A stretch of 64,000 nucleotides of DNA from Bacillus sp. Y1 (GCF_003586445.1 NZ_CP030028.1:944501-1008500); one strand, 5' to 3'; shown: positions 42,917-52,537, numbered from the stretch's first letter. Notes: generated by a model from the sequence alone, not told the origin. Numbers and translations: made by a program.

Positions 42917-42934
42917 AGTTACACTTGTGTCACT
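42917..42934 (+). promoter_or_regulatory. TetR operator candidate 2 at MMPL promoter
   Basis: AGTTACACTTGTGTCACT is an 18-bp near-palindrome (AGT-ACAC-GTGT-ACT). It abuts a TATAAA-like -10 box at 42934-42939, so binding would block transcription of the pump gene. Confidence 0.5.
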
Positions 42935-42961
42935 ATAAATTTTAACTAAGGGGAGAAAAGC

Positions 42962-45070
42962 ATGAAATCAATTCTCAAGGTAATTACTGACCGAGTTTCC
43001 ACCAGAAAAGGAACATGGGTTACATTAGGTGTTTGGGTCATAGTAACAGTCCTTCTTGCCATACTTGCACCGAGTGCGAAAGATTACGAATCATCCAATA
43101 TTACTTCATTACCTAGTGATGCAAAGTCAGTTATTGCTCAAAATAAACTTGATCAATATTTTAAAGACAATGACGGAACTCCGGCGATTCTCGTTTTTCA
43201 ATCAAGCGACGACAAGATAGTGAATGTATCTGAATTAGAGTCATTTATCAAAGAGGTTCAAAAGGTAGAGGGAGTTAAGGAAATTGTTCCAATAACTACT
43301 TTGCCACCACAAGCCACAGAAAGCTTCTTTTCCGAAGATAAGAGTACAGTCATCCTGCCGGTTACTTTTGAGGCTGACTTTGAAGCGAAAGAAATGAGGG
43401 CCTCTCAAGAAAAGATGATGGAGATTACTGAGGAATCTACGGATTTGACGTTAAAGATAACCGGACCAGCTGGTATTGCTGTAGACGCTCTTGATTTGTT
43501 CTCGCGAGCAGATGTTGTGCTCCTTTTATCAACTGTTGGCCTTATCCTTGTATTGTTAATAGTAATCTACCGTTCACCTCTACTTGCTTTAATCCCACTT
43601 CTTGCTGCCGCATTTGTCTATGAAGTGGTGAATCAAGTGCTTGGTCTAATGGGGAAAGCGGGTTTACTTATTAACAACCAAACATTTTCAATCATGACGA
43701 TTTTATTATTTGCAGCAGTCATTGATTATTCATTATTTGTCTTTTCTCGCTATCGAGAGGAATTGAAAACGTATGATAGTAAGCATGAAGCCATGAAAGA
43801 AGCAATGAGGGAGACGGGATTACCAGTTTTCTTCTCTGGTGGTACAGTCCTTGCCGCAATGTTGGTATTATTCTTCGCAGAATTTGGGGATTACCGAAAT
43901 TTTGCACCTATTTTTGCAACGGCAATGCTTATTATTATGTTAGCTTCGGTCACATTAGTTCCTGCCCTTTTTACACTATTCGGAAGAAAATCGTTCTGGC
44001 CTAAGATTCCTAGAGTTGGGGAGGAATCAGTTAAAGCAAATTCTTTCTGGAGTAAAATTGGTCGAATTGTAGTAAAGAAGCCAGTTGTTTCAACTGTAGC
44101 AATTGGGATTATCTTGGTAATTTCGGCATTAAATATGTTCAATCTGAAGTACGAGTTTGATACAATGAAGTCCTTTCCTGAGGATATGCCATCTAGGATC
44201 GGGTATGAAATATTAGAAGAGAAGTTTGAAAAGGGAGATTTAGCTCCAACAACTGTCTTGTTAGAAGCTTCTGAGCAAGTGACGATGGAGCAACAGGACG
44301 TAATCATGAAAGAGCTGAAGAAACAACCCCTTGTTAGCAGTGTTCGTCCAAGTGGTGTAACAGAAGACCAAAAAGTAGTTCAATTTACGCTTACTTATAC
44401 AGAAAGTCCATACGATAGTGAAACGATGGATGCGTTGGAAAAAACGAGAGACAATTCGAAGCAAATTGTAAAGGATGCAGGTCTTGAGGGTGAGCTTTAC
44501 TTTGCTGGCGAAACAGCCAACCGAATTGACGATCGTGCAACGAATAACAGAGATCTCATCGTAATTGTTCTATTAGAGTCTATTCTCATCTTTGCTATGC
44601 TTATTGTAATGACAAAGTCGTTCAAGCTACCTTTATATATGATGGGGACCATTTTATTATCGTTCCTGGCAGCTGTTGGGTTAGGGATGTTCCTGACAAA
44701 CCTATTTTTTGATATTGATACAGTTAGTAACCGCGTCCCACTTTACTCCTTCGTCTTTTTAGTGGCGTTAGGAATTGATTATAATATCATTCTTATTTCA
44801 AGGTTTATGGAAGAAAGAAAAATTCACCCTGTTAAGAAAGCAGTTGAAATTGCTGTAGCCAATACGGGCGGTGTTATTTCTTCAGCAGGAATCATTCTAG
44901 CTGCTACCTTTGCCGTGTTAATGACTCAACCGATTCAACTATTATTTGTATTTGGCTTTATTGTTGCGGTCGGGATTTTATTAGACACCTTCTTAATTCG
45001 AGGGATTTTATTACCCGCATTACTTGTTTTGTTTGAAAAAGATTCGTCTATGCAAAAAGGTCAGCAATAA
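42962..45070 (+). CDS. MMPL-family RND-type transporter
   Basis: A 702-residue MMPL transporter with two repeats of one helix, an extracytoplasmic domain and five helices. Conserved residues of the proton pathway are seen in VIDYSLFVFSRYREEL (repeat 1) and LGIDYNIILISRFMEER (repeat 2). Family members export lipids, fatty acids or drugs by proton antiport. AGGGGAG precedes the ATG. Controlled by the TetR encoded upstream, most likely. A shared terminator separates it from the convergent RND pump. Confidence 0.87.
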   Translation: MKSILKVITDRVSTRKGTWVTLGVWVIVTVLLAILAPSAKDYESSNITSLPSDAKSVIAQNKLDQYFKDNDGTPAILVFQSSDDKIVNVSELESFIKEVQKVEGVKEIVPITTLPPQATESFFSEDKSTVILPVTFEADFEAKEMRASQEKMMEITEESTDLTLKITGPAGIAVDALDLFSRADVVLLLSTVGLILVLLIVIYRSPLLALIPLLAAAFVYEVVNQVLGLMGKAGLLINNQTFSIMTILLFAAVIDYSLFVFSRYREELKTYDSKHEAMKEAMRETGLPVFFSGGTVLAAMLVLFFAEFGDYRNFAPIFATAMLIIMLASVTLVPALFTLFGRKSFWPKIPRVGEESVKANSFWSKIGRIVVKKPVVSTVAIGIILVISALNMFNLKYEFDTMKSFPEDMPSRIGYEILEEKFEKGDLAPTTVLLEASEQVTMEQQDVIMKELKKQPLVSSVRPSGVTEDQKVVQFTLTYTESPYDSETMDALEKTRDNSKQIVKDAGLEGELYFAGETANRIDDRATNNRDLIVIVLLESILIFAMLIVMTKSFKLPLYMMGTILLSFLAAVGLGMFLTNLFFDIDTVSNRVPLYSFVFLVALGIDYNIILISRFMEERKIHPVKKAVEIAVANTGGVISSAGIILAATFAVLMTQPIQLLFVFGFIVAVGILLDTFLIRGILLPALLVLFEKDSSMQKGQQ

Positions 45071-45075
45071 GGAAA

Positions 45076-45112
45076 AGAGCCAGTCACAAGTTCCGGTGAC
45101 TGGCTCTGTTTT
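45076..45112. terminator. Bidirectional terminator between MMPL and RND genes
   Basis: AGAGCCAGTCAC pairs perfectly with GTGACTGGCTCT; T tract on the plus side and AAAA on the other, so it works for both convergent genes. Confidence 0.85.
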
Positions 45113-48100
45113 ATGCTTCCATACTTTGTTCGTTTGCTAATTGTGTTCGTTGTTTCTTAGATTTTTTGAAATGTAAAAGCTCATAAATCACTGGTATGAC
45201 AACAAGAGTAAGTAGGGTTGCTGCTGCTAATCCACCAATAACAACAACAGCTAAGCTTTGTGACACAAGGGCACCTGTCTCTGCTTTTTTAAACAAAAGT
45301 GGGAGCATAGCGCAAATGGTTGCAACGGCTGTCATTAAAATCGGACGCATTCTCGTTGCAGTTGCCTCCACAATCGCTTCCCGAATGATCATTTTTTGTT
45401 CGTTTTGTTTAATACGGTCTAACAATACAATTGCATTCGTGACGACGATACCAATCAGCATAAGGGCACCCAATAGAGCGGTTATATCCACAGGAATTCT
45501 GCTAATCACTAGTCCAAGCACAGCACCAATCGCTGCAAGTGGAAGGGAGAATAGAATAGCGATAGGAGCTCTTACTGTTTTGAAAGTAATCACCATGATT
45601 AAGAAAACAGCTCCGATGGAAACAATCATGGTCATAAATAAATCAGAGAAGTCATTCGCTTGTTGAACACTAGCTCCTCCAACAAAAATTTCAACATCAT
45701 CAGGAAGTTTGATTCCGCCAGTTCCCTGAACACCAAATATAGCTTCATTCATTTCTTTTGAGATTTCGGAAATGCGTGCAGAATCAATATTTGCAGTTAC
45801 TCGAACATATTGGTCCCCATCTTTATGGAAGACACTCGTTGATTCTTCACGTTTCGTAATCGAAGCAATCTCAGAAACAGGGACTAAGCCAGTTTGAGTA
45901 ATAACAGGGATATCATTAATCTCATCAGCTGTAGCTGGAGATAGCATTGGTTCCAATAATACAGGCGTATCTTGTTGATCTAGTTTTATCATGCCAATTG
46001 GCATAGCATTCAGCATGGCAGCCACAGCTTGAGCTGTTTGTTCAGAGTTTACTTTACTTGAGTCCACTTCAAGTGAAAAGACCGTTTTCTTTTCTTCAAA
46101 ATTGGTAGAAACTTTTTCAACACCATCAATACCCGAAATCTCATCCTTCACTTTTAAAGCTGTTTCTTCTAGATTATCTAAGGAATCCCCCATCACATCG
46201 ATGGTGATTTGGGAGGATGAACCAGACATCATCGAGCTTGCTGAAACCGTAAGCTCGGCATCGCTATAATTCTCTTTTTCACCTTCAATCAGTTTGATCA
46301 CTTGATCCGTATCGTTTTTATCTTTAAGAATAATAGAAAAGCTTGTTGCTGTTGGTGATTTTACATCTCCGTATTGAGCAGCTTCGGCAGAATTCCCCAT
46401 TTGAGTAAAGTTATGTTCAACCTCTTCTTGCTTAAGAATGAACTCCTCTAGTTTGAGGGAGCCTTCCTTTACCTCGTCAATAGGAGTATTATTCGGGTAC
46501 GTTAGATTGGCCACGATGAAATCAGAGCTTGAGTTATCAATGGCACCTTTCGGCAGCGTTACGTAGGTTACAATCGAGCCAGAAAAAACAAATAGTGCTA
46601 GGAGAAGGACTGCCCATTTATGATTGAGTGACCAAGTTACTAGTTTAATGAACTTTACCGCTGGCTTATGTTCAGGTAGCTTTGTATTTTTTAGCAGTCC
46701 TGCGCTCATGAGTGGGACAACGGTTAAAGCTACTACTAATGAAGCGAGCAGAGAATAGGTAATCGTTAATGCAAATGGAAGCATTATATCCTGAAGTGAT
46801 CCACTTACAAGACCAATTGGTAGAAATACTGCCACGGTTGTTAGGGTTGACGATGTGATGGCTGTTCCTACTTCTTTTGTTGCCTCTATGACTAAAGGTA
46901 CTGAGAATTTTTCTTTTTGCATTTTGCGGAATATATTTTCTATTACTACGATACTATCGTCTACTAGACGACCAACAGCTACTGCCACTCCCCCTAAAGT
47001 TAGAACATTAAGTGTAATTCCTGAGCGTGACAGGAGGAATAATGTAAAGGCTAGGGACAATGGGATAGACACAATTGTAATAAAGGTGGAGCGAATGTTT
47101 CTTAGGAAAAGCATAATAACAATCGTTGCAAACAATGCTCCAAGTAACACTTCCTTCATCATTGTGTGTACAGAGTTTTCAACCATATCTGTTAAGTCTA
47201 AAACCACTGTAGTCTCCGATTGGCTAAACTTCTCGTTTAGTTCCTTAATTGATTTATCGAGCTCTTTACTGATAGATACGGCATTAGATGCACTATCCTT
47301 TGTCACTATTAGGAAAAGACCATCTTCACCATTAATGTGATTCAACGTATCATTGGGTTCTTGTTTATCAACCGTTGCGATATCTTTTAAACTTACCCCT
47401 GGAGATACTTGTAAGTTTTTTAACTCTTCCAGACTATCGATACTGCCAATAACTTTAATATTACTTGATTTACCATCTATCGTTTGCTCTCCTACAGCCA
47501 TCGATGAATTCTGTCCTTGTAACACGGTCATGATGGTTTGAAATGGAACCTGAGTTTGTGCAAGCTTTGCATTATCTATTTTCACAGATACATAGGAATT
47601 TGCTTCTCCCATGGTTTGTATATTAGCAATACCGTCAATATCTTTTAAAACGGGAACAATTTCTTTTTTTGCGAACTCCACATTTTCAGCCGTTAATCCG
47701 TCCTCGAACGTGATTGAAATCTGTGAGATTGGAATCATATTCGTATTTAGTTGAATAATATTTGGTTTTGACACGTTTGGTGGAAGGGTAAGCGTGCTTA
47801 GTGCATCCTGTACCTCTAGCTTCGCATCCTTCATATTGGTCTTGGAGTCGTAAAAGATATCAAGCTTTGAATATCCGTCTCCTGTAGTAGAATAGATATT
47901 CGTTTTACCTTTTACTCCTTCGAGTACCGTTTCCATTGGATTCGTCACTTGCTTTTCCATCGTGTCAGAGTCTGATCCTTGACCTAGCACAACGACTGAA
48001 ACTTGTGGCTGGTCAGCTGCAGGAAAGAATTCCATAGGTAATGTGGTGTAGCTTAGGATCCCTAAGCCGAGGACCAAGATCGTAAGAATGGATACTGCAG

Positions 48101-48137
48101 CTTTGTTACGAAAGGCCCACCTTGTAAAAATAGACAT
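45111..48137 (-). CDS. swrC: SwrC/AcrB-type RND efflux transporter
   Basis: A 1008-residue RND pump with twelve helices and two large extracytoplasmic domains. Typical marks are FAFRNKAAV-like start, GGVAVAVGRLVDDSIVVIENIFR with the helix-4 Asp pair of the proton pathway, and GIVVTNAIVLLDRI. It resembles Bacillus subtilis SwrC (YerP), which exports surfactin and supports swarming. The frame extends 14 codons upstream, but GAGGAG favours ATG at 48137. No adaptor or TolC gene is near, as normal for Gram-positive SwrC. Confidence 0.83.
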   Translation of the reverse strand: MSIFTRWAFRNKAAVSILTILVLGLGILSYTTLPMEFFPAADQPQVSVVVLGQGSDSDTMEKQVTNPMETVLEGVKGKTNIYSTTGDGYSKLDIFYDSKTNMKDAKLEVQDALSTLTLPPNVSKPNIIQLNTNMIPISQISITFEDGLTAENVEFAKKEIVPVLKDIDGIANIQTMGEANSYVSVKIDNAKLAQTQVPFQTIMTVLQGQNSSMAVGEQTIDGKSSNIKVIGSIDSLEELKNLQVSPGVSLKDIATVDKQEPNDTLNHINGEDGLFLIVTKDSASNAVSISKELDKSIKELNEKFSQSETTVVLDLTDMVENSVHTMMKEVLLGALFATIVIMLFLRNIRSTFITIVSIPLSLAFTLFLLSRSGITLNVLTLGGVAVAVGRLVDDSIVVIENIFRKMQKEKFSVPLVIEATKEVGTAITSSTLTTVAVFLPIGLVSGSLQDIMLPFALTITYSLLASLVVALTVVPLMSAGLLKNTKLPEHKPAVKFIKLVTWSLNHKWAVLLLALFVFSGSIVTYVTLPKGAIDNSSSDFIVANLTYPNNTPIDEVKEGSLKLEEFILKQEEVEHNFTQMGNSAEAAQYGDVKSPTATSFSIILKDKNDTDQVIKLIEGEKENYSDAELTVSASSMMSGSSSQITIDVMGDSLDNLEETALKVKDEISGIDGVEKVSTNFEEKKTVFSLEVDSSKVNSEQTAQAVAAMLNAMPIGMIKLDQQDTPVLLEPMLSPATADEINDIPVITQTGLVPVSEIASITKREESTSVFHKDGDQYVRVTANIDSARISEISKEMNEAIFGVQGTGGIKLPDDVEIFVGGASVQQANDFSDLFMTMIVSIGAVFLIMVITFKTVRAPIAILFSLPLAAIGAVLGLVISRIPVDITALLGALMLIGIVVTNAIVLLDRIKQNEQKMIIREAIVEATATRMRPILMTAVATICAMLPLLFKKAETGALVSQSLAVVVIGGLAAATLLTLVVIPVIYELLHFKKSKKQRTQLANEQSMEA

Positions 48138-48366
48138 TGTAAAATTTCTCCTCTCATGGTAAAAACTAATAATAATCACAAGATGTATCTTAACATAATT
48201 TGTTCATGACTAAGAACAGTCTCTAGACCGATACCGCAATACTTACAAAGACTTAATAAAAGGGTTTTCTTGAAGTTAATGAAAATTTTCTGTTAAGATT
48301 GTTCGTTTTATTGAATTATAAAGAATTAGGAATAATTGAAAGCTAATTTCACTGTGTTTGAAAATT

Positions 48367-48551
48367 AAGCGGAATAATTCCGGTTAAATTGGGAAATACT
48401 TATATTTCCTTAAAAATAAGAGGAGTTTTTCCGTTTATATTATCCAAATCGTTGAATTTGGTCATATTTAGAGCATTTAATCGGAATATCTCCGCTTATT
48501 TCTGCTTCATAGGATGCCCCTATATACATTAGCAGGAAATTCTCCGCCTAT
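48367..48551. repeat. Cluster of four degenerate palindromes in a 530-bp gene-free region
   Basis: The stretch 48180-48650 holds no gene. Within it four related elements of about 21 bp appear at 48367, 48416, 48479 and 48531, each of the form AAGCGGAATA-TTCCGCTTAT or a weakened version. Spacing is 49, 63 and 52 bp. The last runs into CCTATGACCTCTCATGG, which also occurs at 11557-11573 next to another palindrome. Probably a dispersed Bacillus intergenic repeat. Confidence 0.55.
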
Positions 48552-48654
48552 GACCTCTCATGGATACCCGACATCGATACGTTGAAGGCAGAAATGGTTT
48601 GCAAAATTCTTAATGAGCAAAATTCGTAATTCTCAATCCGAAGAATTAGTAATA

Positions 48655-48695
48655 AAAGCAAAAAGAGCAAGGGTATAAGCCCTTGCTCTACTTTT
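48655..48695. terminator. Terminator of the bioY-bioB operon
   Basis: AGAGCAAGGG pairs perfectly with CCCTTGCTCT around TATAAG; U tracts are present in both directions, best on the minus strand after bioB. Confidence 0.83.
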
Positions 48696-48706
48696 GTTAT
48701 GCCTTT

Positions 48707-49702
48707 TTATGCCGTTGTTTCTTCTTTAGCAAATTCTATTTCAAATCCGAGATCTTGAAGCATTTTGTGGTCTGCCGTTGTTTCTTGCCCAGCTGTTGTT
48801 AAATAGTCACCCACAAAAATCGAATTAGCTGGGTACAATCCGAGAGGTTGAAGACTCCTAAGATTAACTTCTCGACCGCCAGAAATCCGAATTTCCTTCG
48901 ATGGATTAATAAAGCGCATTAAGCAAAGAACTTTTAAGCAATAACGGGGATTTAACTCATTTACTCCTTGAAGGGGTGTACCATCAATGGCATGAAGGAA
49001 ATTGACAGGGATAGAATCAGCATTCAATGCTTTTAGGCTTCTCGCCATGTCAATAACATCTTGTTGCGTTTCCTTCATACCAATAATAACTCCAGAGCAT
49101 GGAGAGATACCTGCGTTCTTTACTAACTCGACTGTGTTTACTCGATCTTCATATGTATGGGAGGTAGTAATGGATTCATGGTGACTCTCTGACGTGTTAA
49201 TATTATGATTGTATCTGTCGACTCCTGACTCCTTTAATCGCTTTGCCTGTTGTGGGTTGAGTAGCCCCAGGCAAGCACAAACCTTCAGACCGTATTTGTC
49301 CTTTATCTCCTCGACGGCAGAAGTGACAATATCCACTTCTTTGTCGCTTGGACCTCTGCCACTTGCAACTATACAGTACGTGCCGGCGTTTAGATGATAG
49401 GCGCGTTCGGCACCTTGTAGAATCGTTTCCTTATCCATCATTCGGTATTTTTGGATAGGTGCGCTTGAGATACTGGATTGGGCACAGTAACCACAATTTT
49501 CTGGACATAGTCCTGATTTGGTGTTGATGATCATGTTAAGCTTTACTTTGTTGCCGTAATAATGACTTCGTATCACATAAGCTGCCTGAAGGATCTCAAG
49601 CAGCTCATTGTCAGGACAAGTAAGGATATTTAACGCCTCATCATTCGTGAGCTCGTGGCCATTTAATACATCAAGAGCAAGTTTTTTCCAGTTATTCACC
49701 AT
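48707..49702 (-). CDS. bioB: Biotin synthase
   Basis: A 331-residue radical-SAM enzyme that inserts sulfur into dethiobiotin. The SAM cluster ligands are Cys66, Cys70 and Cys73 (CPENCGYC). YNHNINTSE, GIIGMKET-like and ISGGREVNL segments carry the [2Fe-2S] and substrate ligands. It lies 19 bp after bioY. No other biotin synthesis gene is in the window, so the cell may import dethiobiotin or biotin through BioY or keep bioADF elsewhere. Confidence 0.92.
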   Translation of the reverse strand: MVNNWKKLALDVLNGHELTNDEALNILTCPDNELLEILQAAYVIRSHYYGNKVKLNMIINTKSGLCPENCGYCAQSSISSAPIQKYRMMDKETILQGAERAYHLNAGTYCIVASGRGPSDKEVDIVTSAVEEIKDKYGLKVCACLGLLNPQQAKRLKESGVDRYNHNINTSESHHESITTSHTYEDRVNTVELVKNAGISPCSGVIIGMKETQQDVIDMARSLKALNADSIPVNFLHAIDGTPLQGVNELNPRYCLKVLCLMRFINPSKEIRISGGREVNLRSLQPLGLYPANSIFVGDYLTTAGQETTADHKMLQDLGFEIEFAKEETTA

Positions 49703-49721
49703 GTATCCTCTCTTTCCGCTA

Positions 49722-50312
49722 TTAAGCAGTTCTTTTTAAATGTTTGAAGCTACCCTTTGATAAAACTGTTTTTTCTAGTCTAATAGCAAGAATTGCAGCT
49801 AGTACTGTAAGAATAATATCTTTTGGCATTGGAACGACCATCCAAGACCAAGCCATTTGGTAAGTAAAACCTTCAGGTGCTGCCGCCCAAAGTTTGTATG
49901 CCGCGTACATCCAATTTGTTCCGAATACATAATTAATAACAAGCCCGACCATAGCAGCTGTGATGAAGCCAGAAAGGGATCTGTTCTTTTCTACGATTTT
50001 TCCTACTACAAAAACAGCAATAACATATGAAACGATAAATCCAAAGGTAGGACTCAAGAGAGTGGAAAAACCAGCTCCGAATTTGGCGAAAACAGGAACG
50101 CCCACTAATCCTACAAGCGCATAAACAGTCATGGAAATCGTCCCTAAACGACTACCAAGAATCAAACCTGCTAAAATAGCAAAAAAAGTTTGTAGAGTAA
50201 TTGGAACTCCACCTACCACCAAAAATGGCACAAATGAGGTAATGTTTGCACCTACAGCCATTAATGCAACAAACATCGCTGCTAGTGTAAGATCAATTGT
50301 TTTTAATTTCAT
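49722..50312 (-). CDS. bioY: Biotin transporter BioY
   Basis: A 196-residue S-component of an ECF-type vitamin importer with six helices. Family marks are ITSFVPFLVVGGVPITLQTFFAILAG and LGSRLGTISM near the N-terminus. It can work alone or with a shared EcfAAT module. AAAGGGG precedes the ATG. A BirA-type operator is located 57-86 bp upstream, so bioY-bioB are repressed by biotin through BirA. Confidence 0.9.
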   Translation of the reverse strand: MKLKTIDLTLAAMFVALMAVGANITSFVPFLVVGGVPITLQTFFAILAGLILGSRLGTISMTVYALVGLVGVPVFAKFGAGFSTLLSPTFGFIVSYVIAVFVVGKIVEKNRSLSGFITAAMVGLVINYVFGTNWMYAAYKLWAAAPEGFTYQMAWSWMVVPMPKDIILTVLAAILAIRLEKTVLSKGSFKHLKRTA

Positions 50313-50368
50313 AAAAATATCCCCTTTATTTTTTTATATAAATAAAGAATAAATTTTCAGAGTCTTTT

Positions 50369-50398
50369 TTGTCAACTTAATATTTTTTAGGTTAACAA
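50369..50398 (-). promoter_or_regulatory. BirA operator upstream of bioY
   Basis: TTGTCAAC-N14-GTTAACAA, an inverted repeat matching the Bacillus BirA operator (TTGTTAAC-N14-16-GTTAACAA) at all but one base. It sits in the bioY promoter region. Confidence 0.85.
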
Positions 50399-50560
50399 AA
50401 AAGTTATTCTTATCTATAGAAAAAACGAAGATTAGCCTTTGAGATTATCCTTTCAGAAAAGCTCAAAAAATTGTCATATTCCTTTTGTTAAATCATGTTT
50501 CTTTTTCCTCATAACCGTAGTAAAATACGCTTATAAAATGGAAGGGAAGAGAAGAGAAAG

Positions 50561-50836
50561 ATGAAGTTTCCTAAAGATGTAATACTTGATTCTGTTGTTG
50601 AACGAAAAAACCACGAAGCCTATGGATTAGAATTTGTCCAAGAACTTGGAAATGATGATGCCGGTTACTCAGAAATGGTCGTTATCATTTTTAAATATAA
50701 AGATAAATACTACAGTGTAGATATCCAACATGTGAATGGTGAGAATAACTACGATCATTGGGACAAAGAGGTTGACTGCCCGGAAGTCGTTCGAAAGGAA
50801 GCCATACAATATTATTGGGAAGAAGTTAAACAATAA
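50561..50836 (+). CDS. Small acidic protein, unknown function
   Basis: A 91-residue protein rich in Asp, Glu and Tyr with several predicted beta strands (YSEMVVIIFKYKDKYYSVDIQ) and a helical end (PEVVRKEAIQYYWEEV). GGGAAGAGAAGAG precedes the ATG. A strong terminator follows its stop within 10 bp. I do not recognise a family. Its gene structure, with own ribosome site and terminator, makes it credible. Confidence 0.65.
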   Translation: MKFPKDVILDSVVERKNHEAYGLEFVQELGNDDAGYSEMVVIIFKYKDKYYSVDIQHVNGENNYDHWDKEVDCPEVVRKEAIQYYWEEVKQ

Positions 50837-50843
50837 AAAATCG

Positions 50844-50882
50844 AAAGGCATCAAGATGGATTCTCATCTTGATGCCTTTTAT
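50844..50882. terminator. Bidirectional terminator between convergent genes
   Basis: AAAGGCATCAAGATG pairs perfectly with CATCTTGATGCCTTT around GATTCT, with T and A tracts on the two sides. Confidence 0.87.
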
Positions 50883-51649
50883 TATTCCTTGACGGCAATG
50901 ACACGAATTCGTTTATAATCCGCAATCCATTGATTATCGTGAAATAAGCTTGATTTTAGTTGATGTTCTATCCTTTTGATGATTTCCTCTTGCTTCTCCA
51001 CATCTAATCCACGAAAAAAACTCAGTGCGAACATCTTTATCCAGTTCTTTAAACCATTCGGCCCTTCTAGGGGAGTTGGTCTATCATAGTGTTGGGCAAG
51101 TGTAACTCTAAAACCAACTGTCTCCATTAACGAAGAATATTCACCAATACTAGGATAATACCATGGGAAATCAGTTCTATGGCTATCTCTCCCTAATTGA
51201 TGGCTAATTTCATCAATAATGGTTTGTACATTCCCTTTACCACCGAATTCTGCTACGAATCTTCCGCCTTGTTTTAAGCTTTTGTATATACATTCTAAAG
51301 CTTGCTTAGGTTGTGTTACCCAATGAAGAGTAGCATTAGAAAATACAGCATCAAATTCACTTGTATAAAGTAGTTCTGTTGCATCTTGGACGAAAAATGG
51401 TATTTCAGGATATTTTTCTAATGCTTGTGCAATCATATTATTTGATTTATCTACCCCTATCACTTGGGCCCCTTGTTCAAATAATCTTTTCGCCAAATCA
51501 CCGGTTCCGCATCCTAAATCAAGGATTCGCTCTCCTTTGAGGGGGGCTAACAATTCAATGAGACTATTCCCGTATTTCGAGACAAATGAGTGATTTTTAT
51601 CGTATAAGTTCGCATTCCATTGATCTGTTTGATGTGAAACATTCTCCAT
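50882..51649 (-). CDS. Class I SAM-dependent methyltransferase
   Basis: A 255-residue methyltransferase. Motif I, which binds SAM, is ILDLGCGTGDLA (about residues 42-53). An acidic loop VIGVDKS and motif IV FDAVFSNATLHWV follow; the last is characteristic of trans-aconitate methyltransferase-like enzymes. The AAGGGAGAG site is spaced for the ATG at 51649, not for the TTG at 51655. Monocistronic. The acceptor substrate cannot be told. Confidence 0.82.
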   Translation of the reverse strand: MENVSHQTDQWNANLYDKNHSFVSKYGNSLIELLAPLKGERILDLGCGTGDLAKRLFEQGAQVIGVDKSNNMIAQALEKYPEIPFFVQDATELLYTSEFDAVFSNATLHWVTQPKQALECIYKSLKQGGRFVAEFGGKGNVQTIIDEISHQLGRDSHRTDFPWYYPSIGEYSSLMETVGFRVTLAQHYDRPTPLEGPNGLKNWIKMFALSFFRGLDVEKQEEIIKRIEHQLKSSLFHDNQWIADYKRIRVIAVKE

Positions 51650-51801
51650 ACCCAACTCTCCCTTGTTTGAATTATCGAAATTTTAACATATTTAAGCATA
51701 TAAGAAAAATTTCCCAATCGAAATATGATATGGTATAAGATAAGCGGTAGAATTAAGGGGAAATTAATAAGTAATCATTTAAATAAAGGAGGAAAATCGA
51801 T

Positions 51802-52347
51802 GTGAGTGATACTACAAAAAAGGAAGTATATTCTTGGTTTAAATCAATTGTGTTTGCATTTATTGTTGCTTTTATTTGTCGTCACTTCCTATTCTCGCCT
51901 GCGATCGTATACGGGGAATCTATGTTACCAACCTTTCAAGAGCATGACCGGCTGTTGGTAAGTAAAGTATCGGATATTCAACGATTTGATCTAATTGTAT
52001 TTAACGCACCAGATTCTAATGAACGGTATATTAAAAGGGTAATTGGCTTGCCTGGAGATCAGATAGAAATGAAAGATGATACCCTTTTTATCAATGGGAA
52101 CCCGGTGAAAGAACCGTACTTAGAGGATATAAAAAAAGATCTATATTTAGATAAATTAACTGGAGATTTTACACTTGAGGAGTTAACAGGAAATAGAGTC
52201 GTGCCTGATGGAGCGTTATTTGTTATGGGAGATAACCGGCTGCATAGTAAAGATAGTCGATTTTTTGGCCCAATTCCTATTTCATCTTTAATAGGAGAAG
52301 TGAAGTTGCAGATTTATCCTTTAAGAAAATTAGGTATGCCGGAATAA
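51802..52347 (+). CDS. Type I signal peptidase
   Basis: A 181-residue membrane serine protease that removes signal peptides from exported proteins. One N-terminal helix (about 14-33) anchors it. The catalytic dyad is Ser40 (GESMLPT) and Lys78 (YIKRVIGLPGD). The C-terminal box MGDNRLHSKDSR is present. It starts with GTG behind AAAGGAGG; an overlapping ATG is followed at once by a stop. Size fits the Bacillus Sip family (SipS/SipT/SipU/SipV type). Confidence 0.92.
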   Translation: MSDTTKKEVYSWFKSIVFAFIVAFICRHFLFSPAIVYGESMLPTFQEHDRLLVSKVSDIQRFDLIVFNAPDSNERYIKRVIGLPGDQIEMKDDTLFINGNPVKEPYLEDIKKDLYLDKLTGDFTLEELTGNRVVPDGALFVMGDNRLHSKDSRFFGPIPISSLIGEVKLQIYPLRKLGMPE

Positions 52348-52437
52348 CTATTTAGTGAAAGTATAACTCGTTCCAAAGTGGAAATTTTAGAGGAAATGCT
52401 AAACCTTATCGTGATTTAAATAATTAAATAAACCAAG

Positions 52438-52467
52438 AAGCACTTCGAAATATGGAAGTGCTTTTTA
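52438..52467 (+). terminator. Terminator after signal peptidase gene
   Basis: AAGCACTTC and GGAAGTGCTT around GAAATAT, then T tract. Confidence 0.75.
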
Positions 52468-52485
52468 TGTGGAAAATAAAAACTG

Positions 52486-52502
52486 TGTTAGAAAATGTAA
52501 CA
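52486..52502 (+). promoter_or_regulatory. TnrA/GlnR box upstream of the guanidine operon
   Basis: TGTTAGAAAATGTAACA fits TGTNAN7TNACA exactly. Its centre lies about 50 bp before the predicted transcription start, the place from which TnrA activates promoters in Bacillus subtilis under nitrogen limitation. Confidence 0.65.
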
Positions 52503-52508
52503 TGAGTG

Positions 52509-52537
52509 TTGGGGGAGTTTTGTAATCCATATATACT
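52509..52537 (+). promoter_or_regulatory. Predicted promoter of the guanidine operon
   Basis: A weak -35 TTGGGG, 17 bp, and -10 TATACT. A poor -35 is expected of an activator-dependent promoter. Confidence 0.5.

Noticed and set aside
45196-47541. Plus-strand frames within the RND pump gene
   Set aside because: They are shadows of swrC on the opposite strand, with low-complexity Ser/Thr/Ile composition and no ribosome sites.
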